From Prostheceraeus crozeri (lineage: Eukaryota; Platyhelminthes; Polycladida; Euryleptidae): 64,000 bases of DNA. Location of the stretch: assembly GCA_907163375.1 (NCBI GenBank), contig CAJQUW010004626.1, positions 124,001 to 188,000 of the forward strand, read 5' to 3'. Shown here in pieces: positions 48,020-58,880 of this stretch. A program made the position numbers and the translations under genes. The notes below the pieces were generated by a model, which was given only the letters and a program-made list of their open reading frames with translations, had not been told where the DNA came from and ran no database searches. Positions within the stretch are counted from its first letter, which is position 1. Each line of letters begins with the position of its first letter.

Positions 48020-50315
48020 CATTTTCAGTGAGTTTACTTTCCTTGTTTACAAAAAAATTAATCATTTGACAATATGATATCCAAGCGTGTTTATTCTGCA
48101 TATTGTTATTGTAACCATATACTGCAATTTGTTTCTTACGCGTGAATCGCGTGTGGGTTCCTCTCATCCTGTGTTTGTACAGTCTTCACAGAATCGTGTA
48201 AAAATAGTAATTGTGTTCTTCGAACTCTGTGAGTGAAGCAATACTGTGTCACAGCGTTCACAACAATAGCCGTTTTCTGAATGACGAGAACAAGGTAAGC
48301 CTACTATGCATGTGCACAAGTGCTTCTAAGTAGTATTGCAGAGATATTTGTAGTCAATGATTTGTTTCGAAGAAGTAATAATGTAGCAAGGCGTCTCATT
48401 TTACAGATTTGCTAATAGATTTTAAATGAAGATGACCTTGTTGTGATATTATCATCATTTTCGAAGCATGATATTTTTGTTTTGATAAAACAAGGTGCGT
48501 TTTATGGGATTAAGGCTGTGTTCATACGAAGACTAAGGAAATAGCACTTACACAACTAGAAATCGCATGGTAAAATGCATGCATATCTACTATTATGCGT
48601 CGAAATTCGGAAATAATATCTCAACTCTTTTCTGAAGTATAGACCTAGAATAGCTGCCTATGTTTTAATAAGGCAGCCAATATGATCATGCACTGTGGTA
48701 GGTAGCATCATTGATAGCATATGTGAGATTGGGATTCTCAATAGGATTGGTTTGGATTGTGCGAGATTACCAGCCCAACTGAAGCCTGTAATATACCGAA
48801 TAGCACACATTGGTACAGTGAAATGGCGTATGGGTCGCCGACCACTTTTGTGCAATCTAGCTTTGGTGGCTAACTTCTTCTTTTAAGGAATCTCAATTAA
48901 GCGCTTATTTCCTATATAATGTACATGACGTTACTTCAGGTGCGAAGGATCGCCAATTTCTTATGATGTTTCTCTAGTGTCAGCTTAGGCATGAAGAGGG
49001 TGCCATGATTATTCACTCCACTGCTAGATCTGAAGTTGGTAGAACATTTCTTCATTCGTAAGAGGTGCCGTGCCGCCAGCTTCGTCAAGCCATCAAAGTA
49101 CAGTCTGGGACGACTCCCATCTTCGCCCCCAAAGATAACATGCATCGGACGGTTGTCAGGATAATCCAAATTTTTCAAGGAATGGTGGTACACAGATCAG
49201 TTAGATGGCAACGTCAGTTCTAGGGTGCAGGGGTCGAATGAATTATTCAAATCAATGTGCGGCATGATGATGTATTTTTAATGAAATTTAGGCACCAAGG
49301 CTAGCTGGTGTCCATGATGGCTGATATCTGTTCTTATGCGGATTAAATTCGCCGCTAAGAGACAATAGCAGCGCAAGTATTTCGCGCTGAATTTTGAACA
49401 CAAATGTTCTATCTTTGAATCGCATCTAATCACTCAGACGTACAAGCATTTTGAAATAAGTCTACTTTGTTTTTGAAGCACGACACCTTGCCTTTGAGCT
49501 TCAGAAATTTTAGCAATGTTTCATTCTTTTTAATCAATTCAATTGTGGTAAAATGAAAGCATGCTTTATTTCATTTTATAGAAATTTTGTACTTCAAATT
49601 GACTCTTGTAAATAGTTTATCTTTGTGCATGATTCTTATCACGAAAGTTCACTCATTTCAAATGCAAATGCAAATTTACATGGGCCAAATACAGCTGCAT
49701 TTAAATGAGCAAATTATATACATATATAATGCCGATTAGTTTTATCGTCGCACTAACGAGTCACTTGTATCATGACTTATTCACGGATGCACAAATTACT
49801 CCCATTTGAGATAGTTCACTAGCCAAAAATATAGTACTCCACAACAAACATGACGGTATATGACAATATTGCACAGGTACATAAGTTACCTTTTCGTACT
49901 TTTCCTTTTTAATTTTGACATTTTGCCATTAAATCCATAATTGTGTGTTATCATCATTTTTATCACCACTGCTTCTTTTAAATGTGGCATTCTATTCTTG
50001 TATGACATGAACAAAGAGAGAGCCACGACCGGCCCGGGCATGGATTTCTTCGTGTTCTGACCGGGTCTGGGTATTAAGAAACACAACCGAATATAGCTTG
50101 GGCTGCCGAATTTTAAAATCCATACCGTTTTCTTTATATTGTATTGATGTACAATCGAGTTTAATTTGCTTGGTTTACAAGCAGATCTATCATGATGAGA
50201 GCTTATGTAATCGGACAATAACTGGCAGGACACGCGCTTCCTTGAAACACGGGCACTATCTTCTCCCTGAGAATGATTCAATTAACTGATTTAAAGACCT
50301 ATGCATTCTGCACAA
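48020..50315. other. no recognised gene
   Basis: No domain, TIR or RNA gene is seen. Confidence 0.4.
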
Positions 50316-50387
50316 GGTCGTCTCTTCTTCCGTTTGACTCACAGAATTAGATTGTTTAATCGCATCAAACGGAAGAAGAGACGACCT
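50316..50387. repeat. 23-bp inverted repeat
   Basis: AGGTCGTCTCTTCTTCCGTT (from 50316) is mirrored by AACGGAAGAAGAGACGACCT (to 50387) across a 26-base loop that contains CACAGAATTAGATTG. It forms the left edge of the dispersed repeat at 50341-50895. Confidence 0.8.
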
Positions 50388-50895
50388 AGGTCTAATTCTG
50401 TGGCTTGACCAGAAGGGAAACATTGGAACATGTAACGTAAATGAAATGGCACAATCTCCTGACTAAATACCATAGCAATCGAACAATGAGCAGCCAGTTC
50501 AACATGAAACACGCCAAATTGTGCAAAGTTTCTCTGACTGTTATCAACCGGATCACACAGCAAAGAGACACAAACGATTTCAAGTTCTCCAGAGAAGTTT
50601 GTGAACGTTTTTTCATGCGCCTGCTAACTTTTCTAAAATGATCGGAGGGCCCAAGATTATCGAGAAAACTTTTGCGCAATGATCTGAACTCTTCGAATCT
50701 GAAGGAGCCGTGGCGATCGGAGCATTTTGAAGGAATTCAGAGCAATCCGCAAGCGACGCACGACTATTTTTCCTATCACTGTAAGGTATTAAAAATTTCT
50801 TTTTGCCCACTTATTAAGTTCCTGCATGTACCATCTGTTTGAATCAGTTTGCACTTCTACCAAAGTGATACGATTAAACAATCTAATTCTGTGGT
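50341..50895 (-). repeat. dispersed 0.5-kb repeat, copy 2
   Basis: Opposite orientation to the copy at 5719-6244. Ends are CACAGAATTAGATTG and CAATCTAATTCTGTG, a 15-base TIR in this copy. The plus strand carries the shared frame MSSQFNMKHAKLCK, VINRITQQRD and REVCERFFM (50495-50640). It is unnamed, and possibly a non-autonomous DNA element with a captured or ancestral coding scrap. Confidence 0.7.
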
Positions 50896-53515
50896 TTCAA
50901 CAAAGGAAAACAAATTCTTTAGGAGTGCTAGTCATAATTGTGGAATTAAAGCAAGAAGGCGTTTGTACACTTCGAACTAAGAATACATGCAATAAAAGCA
51001 CAAAACGTTGCATCAGTTGGTAGCTGTGATGCTTGTGTACACGGCACGTACGAGTGTATGAGGTTATGAATTCTCAAATGCATCAACTCTGAACAGGTAA
51101 ACATCTTCAATGAATCTCGAAATATAATAATTGATTCTTCAAGCATAGTTAATAATTATATTAGGTATAACTTAAAACAAGCTTTACATGTCAAAAACGG
51201 AAAATGACGGGCCCGGCTCGGTCTCCACTCTGAGCTTCACTGATTTAATTAGCTTGCCATTCCGAAAACACAGGTGATGAGGCTGTTTTGCCACTTAGAA
51301 TTTGTCACTATTTATTATGCATGTACAATTATATCTAGCAATTCATTGAATGCGCAGCCACAGAACTCTGCTTAGGCGCTTTTTAGCAAGAAAAATTATA
51401 TTCTACGAATTAAAATATAAAATAACAAATGTTGGGAAACAATTGATGAAAAGCATGTTGTATCAAATTGCCTGGAAAGATACAATCATATACATGTAAT
51501 TAATGGTTGAGTGAATCACATTTGCGCTAAAGTTGAAAAATGAATCCAATGAATTTCCGTTTCTTGAAAGGAGAAAGTTTCTGATGTCTGTCTAATTGGG
51601 TTGTTTTCAATGCTAGTGAACAAACGATGCATACATTCAACTCTGCAGATATTTCTATCAGATACCATCTGACGCAGTTGACATTGGTTTAACCTGTCCA
51701 AATGACCATCATTAGACAAGTTTCCTTCATTTTGTTTTGAAGAGCATCAGTACTTCAAAGTCTCTCCCGTTTATGACATGGAAATCAGTGTCGATGACTT
51801 TAATTGCCTATCCTGATTCCTAGCTGTTGAGGTAGAGAGAAATGTAACGATTGTTCATGCTTTGAACTCCAAGATATTTGTAAATTATTTAACAATATAT
51901 TTCACTTCCATAGAACTGAAATTTACGGTTCTTAATAGCTGAGTAGCTGTAATATGTGTGCCCTTCTGTAGTCTCAATTGTCGAATGACACTCAATTAAA
52001 ATAAAACTGTCTTTTATACACGTATATCCGGCATGCGACAAAATAAAACAACCGACAAATAATCACAACGGAAATTTGAAAACTATCAACTTGAATTGAT
52101 AAGTTTCCTCTCTTGTTTAAGCTTGAAGAGCATTTACTTTATAAACTACTCAATGTGCCTCTTGAAAATTACATCTTTTAAGAATTTGACGAAGTGAAAA
52201 CTTAATATTTTGTCCATGGCCACGCTTGTTCTCTGCGTGGCCATGGTCAAATTAAAATCTGATTGAGAAGGGCGGTTCGCCGAAATATATATTACGAAAA
52301 ACAGATTGTCTGTGCGTCGAAAGATAAATTAATTTCATTTCTTTTTATCAAAACAACTAAATTGTCTTTTAAAAATACTAAGATATCTTTTTAAACTCTT
52401 TGAAAAATGAACAGAATATACTGGAAATAATTTTCACTCAAATTTCTTCAATAAAAATTCATTGAGTCGTTTAAAAAGCATATTCACTGAACTGTTTATT
52501 CGCATTATTGATCGCTATTAATCCGCACCATGCTGAATTTAATGGAGAGGCACACGAATGAGATCAAGTTGAATTTGTCGAACCTATGATCCAAAGTGAA
52601 GAAATTCCGGATTTATCTGGTTATGCGTAAATGTAAGAGTTTCCTAAATAATTCTTATAAAACATTCCATTATTTCAGCATCAATCAAAGCACTAAGATC
52701 ATTAAACGTCACGACTCTGCCTGATCTACTGTTTGATCAGACAAACAGGACGGCAGAGTTAATAGGCCTATTTTTCTGCATCTTACTTAGCGTTGAAAAT
52801 AGATTAGGTGCCTCCACGATGTATTCCCACTCCCAGACAAGCCGCCACATCGAAATGACCTTGAGTAAAGTCAAGATTTGTGGCATGTTGACTATGGAGA
52901 TATTTTGTCGCGTTAGAATTGTCAGACGCTCTACATTTATTTGTCATTTTCGACGATTATCAAAATTCAAAACCATTCCTGAACTGTTGATAGGTCTAGC
53001 AATATTTAATGTTTAGTACAATTAATAGTGTATTAATAATATTTAGTATATAATTTAATATTTTAGTTATTTTTATTGTTAGTACATAATTGATAGTAAT
53101 AGTGATTAGTACAATTCAACGTGTATAGTGCCCTTGAAGTGCGATTTGACAATGATATCACTTAAATTTGTCTTGCTCAATAACTAATAAAAAGTAAAAT
53201 GCCGTTTTATATTCTAAAATGTTTAAATTGAACGACAATTAATTACCATTGATATATCGTTATCAATTAAAATCGATCACTCATTTTTAATAGTGATAGT
53301 TACATGCATCTCACACGGAGAGTTCAAAGTTTTTATTTTTTGCAAAATTCAAATTTTCAAATTTTTTGAACAATATCAAATTCAATTCAATTCTCATCAC
53401 CTCAAATAAGCTTGGCCTGCTTAATTGTATCAAATAATAAGTTGTAGATACAAAAGATGTCATGACCTAGTAACAATAATGATAATATCCATGTACCCCG
53501 GTATATACGTGTAAG
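50896..53515. other. no gene; two GC-rich hairpins
   Basis: No coding signal. Two compact hairpins stand out in AT-rich DNA: CCATGGCCACGC / GCGTGGCCATGG with a 9-base loop (52214-52246), and ACTCTGCC..CTGTTTG / CAAACAG..GGCAGAGT (52714-52759). Confidence 0.5.
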
Positions 53516-55565
53516 TTGCTGAAATTTGGCAGGGAATTATCATCTAAACAAGAATCACAAAATCTAATGTCGCCATCTATTATTAATGATTTTAAAAAGA
53601 TATTCTGCGTCATAATAAAGTAATTTGGTCTCTTGATTGCAAAAATTCAATACGATTTTTAAGTAACATTTAATTAAAACTCCGGCACTTCGGAAGTCGA
53701 CAGCTTCCATTTTCACGGAATGAAAATCACTGCTGGAACAAATTCAAAAAACAACCTGAAGTCATGCATTTACGTATGAATTAATAAAGAAATGCTATAA
53801 ACCTAGATAATTACATAGCTCAAAGTATATAAAAATTAGGGAGAGGCACTATAATGAACAAGTATCAAACGATGGAAATTAAAGTAATATCAGCCTTCGG
53901 GTCAAACCCTGTTCTTGCTTATTCAGAGGCAGCTGCTTTTTCTTAACTCTAATTGGCTCTGTAAGTTATAAGTCCTTTTGCTTTTGGAATCGCGCTATGA
54001 TCTTCATACTGTGAAAGAGGCTTTTGTAGCCTTTAGGTACTTGACGATGAATTTGTACATACTCGAAATTCGTGTTTAAGTTTTACAATCAAGACACGAA
54101 AGCGTTATTTCATCGTGACATAGGAAAATCTCTTAGAATTATCAAAAATTTATTGCGACATTAGTTTTTGTGATTCATGCTTAGATAATAATGTACTGCC
54201 AAATTTCAATAATTTCAAACTTCATGATCATGCAGGACTCAATGAAAATGATACAATTAATTTTCATAATTAATATTATAATTATATATTTAATTTTTAT
54301 AATTCAATTATTTCAAAGGCAGACAGAATTCTATCGAATAAATAACAATTACTCAAATGCATTGGTTGATTCAGTCAAACAGAAATATCTCCAGAAAAAG
54401 ATTAAACAGCAAATTATGCCACAAACTCAGTCTTCTTGTACAGTAGTTATATCTATTTTAAAAGCCAATGGAACTCCGCAGCAAAGACGGAAGGAAAGTG
54501 TCTCAATGCTATAACATCTGAGCATATCACAGCTAAAGTAGAAGAGTCACAAGTCAAACTACGAGTTTACTATCAATCAAAGAAACTTGTCATCATGTAA
54601 AAACATCAGACCAAACGTTCAATATCATATGAGCATCACATTTTACCAGCGTCGTTGTCCTCTTAGTTCCTGTAATGGAACTGATTACATTGGTTTCACC
54701 ACATGCACTCTGAAGCAGCGTTGTGAACAGCATGTTTTGAGTGGTGAGATCAAACAACATCTTCTCAATCATACTCAAATACACAAAGGCTACAAGAACA
54801 TCTTTCAACTGTCATATTCAAACAATCTGCCTTGTCCTATTGATGAAGTTCTACCTGTCGTTGAATTTGAAAATTAATTGTATCATTTTCATTGAGTCTT
54901 GCATGATCATGAAGTTTGAAATTATTGAAATTTGGCAGTACATTATTATCTAAGCATGAATCACAAAAACTAATGTCGCAATCTATTTTTGATAATTCGA
55001 AGAGATTTTGCTACGTCACGATGAAATAACGTCTTCGTGTCTTGATTGTAAAACTTAAACACGAATTTCGAGTATGCACAAATTCATCGTCAAGTACCTA
55101 AAGGCTACAAAAGCCTCTTTCAGAGTATGAAGAACATAGAGCGATTCCAAAAGCAAAAGGACTTAGAACTTACAGAACCAATTAGAGTTAAGAAAAACCA
55201 CCTACCTCTGAATGAGCAAGAGCAGTGTTTGACCCGAAGACTGATAATACTTTAATTTCCATCATTTGATATTTATTCATAACCGTATCCGATAGTTTTC
55301 TGATACTTCTCCGTTAATCCATAATATAACAGGTATGCATGTACATGACTTTAGGTTGTTGCTTGAATTTGTTCCAGCAGTGATTTTCACTCCCTGCAGA
55401 TGTGAGCTGTCGACTTCCAAGTGCCGGAGTTTTGATCTAACGCTACTTGAAAATCTTATCTAAGTTATGCAATCTGACTTACTTAAGTTCTAAGTCTCGG
55501 CTTTGCAATCAAGAGACCAAATTACTTCATCATGACGTACAGAAAATATTGATTGATATAAAAAC
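53516..55565 (+). mobile_element. PLE-2 with palindromic arms
   Basis: A GIY-YIG frame (54587-54877) sits between mirror-image arms of roughly 700 bases (53516-54265 and 54870-55565). Each arm has the order A, B, A-inverted, where A is a block of about 140 bases containing GAAATTTGGCAG and AATCACAAAA.CTAATGTCG. B contains AACTCCGGCACTT and GTTCCAGCAG or their complements. Four A blocks in alternating orientation make a complex palindrome. PLE terminal repeats are known to occur in tandem and inverted arrangements. Confidence 0.78.
54530..54877 (+). pseudogene. PLE-2 GIY-YIG endonuclease fragment
   Basis: The frame 54587-54877 encodes ITFYQRRCPLSSCNGTDYIG, FTTCTLKQRCEQHVLSGEIK and QHLLNHTQIH. 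This is the Cys-bearing GIY-YIG start typical of another PLE branch (CP...C...YIG.T..TL..R...H...G.I..H). Just upstream, in another frame, VKLRVYYQSKKL resembles the usual linker (I.YYK.KKT). The distal catalytic Glu region is replaced by the right arm, so the domain is incomplete. It is clearly a different lineage from PLE-1. Confidence 0.78.
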
Positions 55566-56748
55566 TTAACCTCGACTGCTGTAATTGTGCTTTCAGTTAA
55601 TGCAATTTACCATTAAGAATTGAAGGCCTTCTAAAATAGTAAAAATCACAAAGTGTACACATAATAAGATCCACTTGATTCAAATTGATTACATTCCGGG
55701 TAAGTAATACATTTAATACATAAACAATTCATATATGATGAGCTGTCGATGGGGATAAGTTAGGTAAAGCATGCCTTTTGGATGGTTCATTACATCTGAC
55801 ACTATTTAATAGTGTTTACACATTTCTACCCAAACTTTGTATTTTAACAACTAACTCAAATTTCTGTACTTTCACGTGTACATGTCCATCCCATCAAATT
55901 GTAATCTGTCATATTTCTATCAATGCCTGGACCAACAGTGCACTGAAGACCGAAAGAAAAAGATAAGAAATTGCTTTAGAATGTGATCATTTTCCAGGGA
56001 TCGATAAGCCGCAACCAAGAACAAAATTCTGATAAGTTCACGCTTTTATTTGTAACATTAAAAGATTTTGTCGCAGATGATTCTGTTTTTGTAAAGACAT
56101 TTCGATATGCTGAACAATGAAAAAAGGGAAATTGATTTGATTGATCAAATGGAATAAGTTATGAATGATCCAGGATGCCAACATTCATCATAAACTCATT
56201 TATCTGAACAGAAGATTTTAAGCGTCGCTATTTCCCCACTGAGGCCTTCAGCGGTGCTGATACTGTCAGGCTTTAGTTTTTATGCTTCTAGTCTGGATAC
56301 CCTTCCTGTCGACATCCAATGACACCATAGGACTCGACCTCTTATTCAAAAGTCATCAGACCAAGCCTTAACTGATGATGCACGGAGACATTGTTATGAA
56401 ACGAATAAATCGACTTAATCAATTAATTGTCACGTTTAATTGTTTCATACTTTATCGCTAGGACACTTAAAGTTCTTAGTCATTTAGAATTCCAAATTAT
56501 TGGCAAAGTGACTCCTCAATTCCATTTGACTCGGCTTGAAGCTTGACAGGTACGGCTAGGATTCGGTATGACATTGTATATTTTCACGGTTGATAGATAG
56601 ATATTAAACAAATAGATTATTACTGTCTTAAACTTAACTTTAATCTAAAATCCTAATTCAAAAAGGTGTTATTGTCTTCAAATCAAATCAATGATGAATG
56701 CGTAGATCCATATCGGGAAATTATAGAAAAAATTAAGTCTTCAATTTT
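55566..56748. other. no recognised gene
   Basis: Nothing is recognised. Confidence 0.45.
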
Positions 56749-57274
56749 ATTACGTTATGAGAACTTTATTGAGCTACCAAATACGTTTCAGTCGATGTGA
56801 CCATTATCAGTGACAAATTAATAGTTAGCTTATGAACATAGTCTCAAATTTCAAACTCAATTTCTAGCTACAAACAGCACTTAAAAACATTATTTAGTAG
56901 CCTAGTTTTCTAACAGCCATAAAGATCGCAATTAAAAAGAAAATTTGTAACTTAATAACTATGAGCACGACTGCAGTAGATAAACATTAAAAAGGATGCA
57001 AAAATTATGATGTCGTGTGATTGTTCTTTAATGGTCCATTGTGCTCATAGTTTTTCGCCATCATTTTTCTTTTTAATTGTGATCTTTATGGCTGTTAGAA
57101 AACTAGGTTATTCAATAGTTCTATATCATATTGTTCATAGACATCCCTGGTAGAGCTAGAAATTGAGTTTGAATTTCAGACTATGTTCATAAGCTAGCTG
57201 TTAATTTGCCACTGATGATGGTCACATCGACTGAAACATGTTTTGGCAACTCAATAAAGTTCTCGTGACATAAT
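56749..57274. mobile_element. 526-bp foldback with hammerhead-like ends
   Basis: Arms 56749-about 56990 and about 57035-57274 mirror each other (ATTACGTTATGAGAACTTTA against AAAGTTCTCGTGACATAAT). Shared inner blocks include TTCTAACAGCCATAAAGAT. A central TGCTCATAG / CTATGAGCA pair closes the loop. Both ends carry a hammerhead-like motif followed by CAATAAAG. Confidence 0.8.
57206..57249 (+). ncRNA. near-complete hammerhead motif
   Basis: Order: UUGCCA (stem I), CUGAUGA (57212-57218), stem II GGUC/GACU, GAAAC (57232-57236), AUGUUU, then UGGCAA (57244-57249), which pairs perfectly with UUGCCA. The cleavage triplet would be UUU with one extra base in the stem III region, so self-cleavage is doubtful. 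The inverted partner (about 56774-56815, minus strand) has CUGAUAA and weaker pairing. Confidence 0.6.
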
Positions 57275-58171
57275 GAAATATCTTCGGCTGTTATCTTTAA
57301 AATCATTAATTATAATTTCACTCATTAACACCTCAAGCATGATCATATGCTTCACATGACTTCTGCCTTTATATGTCCTGTAAGTCGATATTGAGAAATT
57401 TCGATTGATATACTCCACATCAATTACTTTTTATCATCATTATCAATATATTGCGGATTATAATTGAGATTTTTCGATGTGTAGCAGGATCTGGGCTCAT
57501 TATCCTAATTTGTTTAGTTGATTAAAGCTCTGAACTAACATGTGTTAATTGAAGCGATGAATTATCCTTTAAAATCTCAAGCTATTAACTCGTCTTGTGG
57601 TAAGTTGCACGCATTGACTTCTACTTGGTATTTCGTTTGGCATACTGTATTGCTTGCACATTCACATCTTGCTTTGAATACAATCGACAATGGAATATGC
57701 ATATACATTTATGATATATACACGGCTGCTCATTTTCAATGAAACGGAAAAATCTTGTAGATTCCAACTAAAATTAGAATTGAGCTTTAAATAAGCAGAT
57801 AATGAATGATATCTACATTTTTCATACTTTAAATTTCGCTCTCATAATTCGTCTTTTTCCTTGGAATAGCTACATGAATATTTCTCAATCGACTCTTCGT
57901 TGTTTTTCTTTCAGCAAGTTAATTGATTATTTGTTTGGATAAACGGAGTGTACAGAAGAAGAAAACAACCACTGACATGTAAGCGATAAAGAAACAACAG
58001 AATTCGAGATCTGTGGCTATGTACATTTGTCTAATAGTACGAGTAGAACCACATTTTACAATGTGTACACGACGTATAACTTTTACAAGTATTGGTTGAG
58101 ACAACATTGAAAACAAAACTAATACTGAACAATTCCAAACGTTCTCACAATATCGTATGTATAATTAACAG
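57275..58171. other. no gene; 3' flank of the T-box gene
   Basis: This should hold the 3' UTR of the minus-strand gene. No consensus AATAAA on the minus strand was found between 57780 and 58171. Confidence 0.4.
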
Positions 58172-58880
58172 TTACCCATGTCGATTTTCTGTAGAATTCT
58201 CATCACCGATTTCTGAATATTCCATTGAAGCTACCTTGAAGGAGTAAATCGATTTTTGATTGTCCACTAGATCATTCGAACTTTCATTCTTCCCGCTGAT
58301 GTCGTAGATTGAGGAGATTGTATCATTATCAGAAATATCATTCATTTGTCCGTCTTTTTGAGTCAAGCTGTAATCTTGTAAAGGTTTTCTTTCATCTTGA
58401 TCACGCGCAATGCTATTCAGCTGCTGGCCAGTTTGATAGATTTTTGTCTGATTTTGAGAATTGTGATTGATCGACAATTCATTCATATTCATTTGCTGTT
58501 GGTCATATTGTTGAATTTGATTTTGATGACTGTGATGATCTTGTAATGGCTGCGGATGTCTTTGAAATGAATGGTCATCATATTGCTGAGTTGTTGGATG
58601 CTGTTGTGGATATTGATGTTGATACTGAAGGGGTTGAAACTGCTGTTCCAACTCTTGTTGTTGATTTTCCTCCTGTTCATTCTGTGATTGATTTTTATTG
58701 TGTTTCTGAGCCTCTGATACTATCGGTAAGATTTGTATGCGAGGAATATAAGAGAGATTTGTCTCATTCTGTTGAGTTACAGACGGTATGTAATACAAAC
58801 ATTTGCTGTCCTTCGGCTCTGAATTCTGACAAATATTGGCTATCACATCGTTTGTAGAATTATTGGCTGTCGTATTGTTG
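58172..58880 (-). CDS. Gln/Asn-rich terminal exon, probably of the T-box gene
   Basis: A good acceptor (TTAATTTTTACTTGCAG, ending at 58881) is followed by an open frame from 58880 to the TAA at 58174-58172, about 235 residues. It begins NNTTANNSTNDVIANICQ, passes a Gln/His-rich tract (LEQQFQPLQYQHQYPQQH and onward), and ends in an acidic Ser/Asp-rich tail (DISDNDTISSIYDISG, DENSTENRHG). There is no folded domain. Such tracts are common in transactivation regions of developmental transcription factors. The link to the T-box exon 3.8 kb upstream rests on shared strand, spacing and exon-like borders; it could belong to another gene. Confidence 0.68.

Noticed and set aside
58546-58857. Plus-strand 103-codon frame rich in Val/Asp
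   Set aside because: It is the antisense shadow of the Gln-rich terminal exon on the minus strand.
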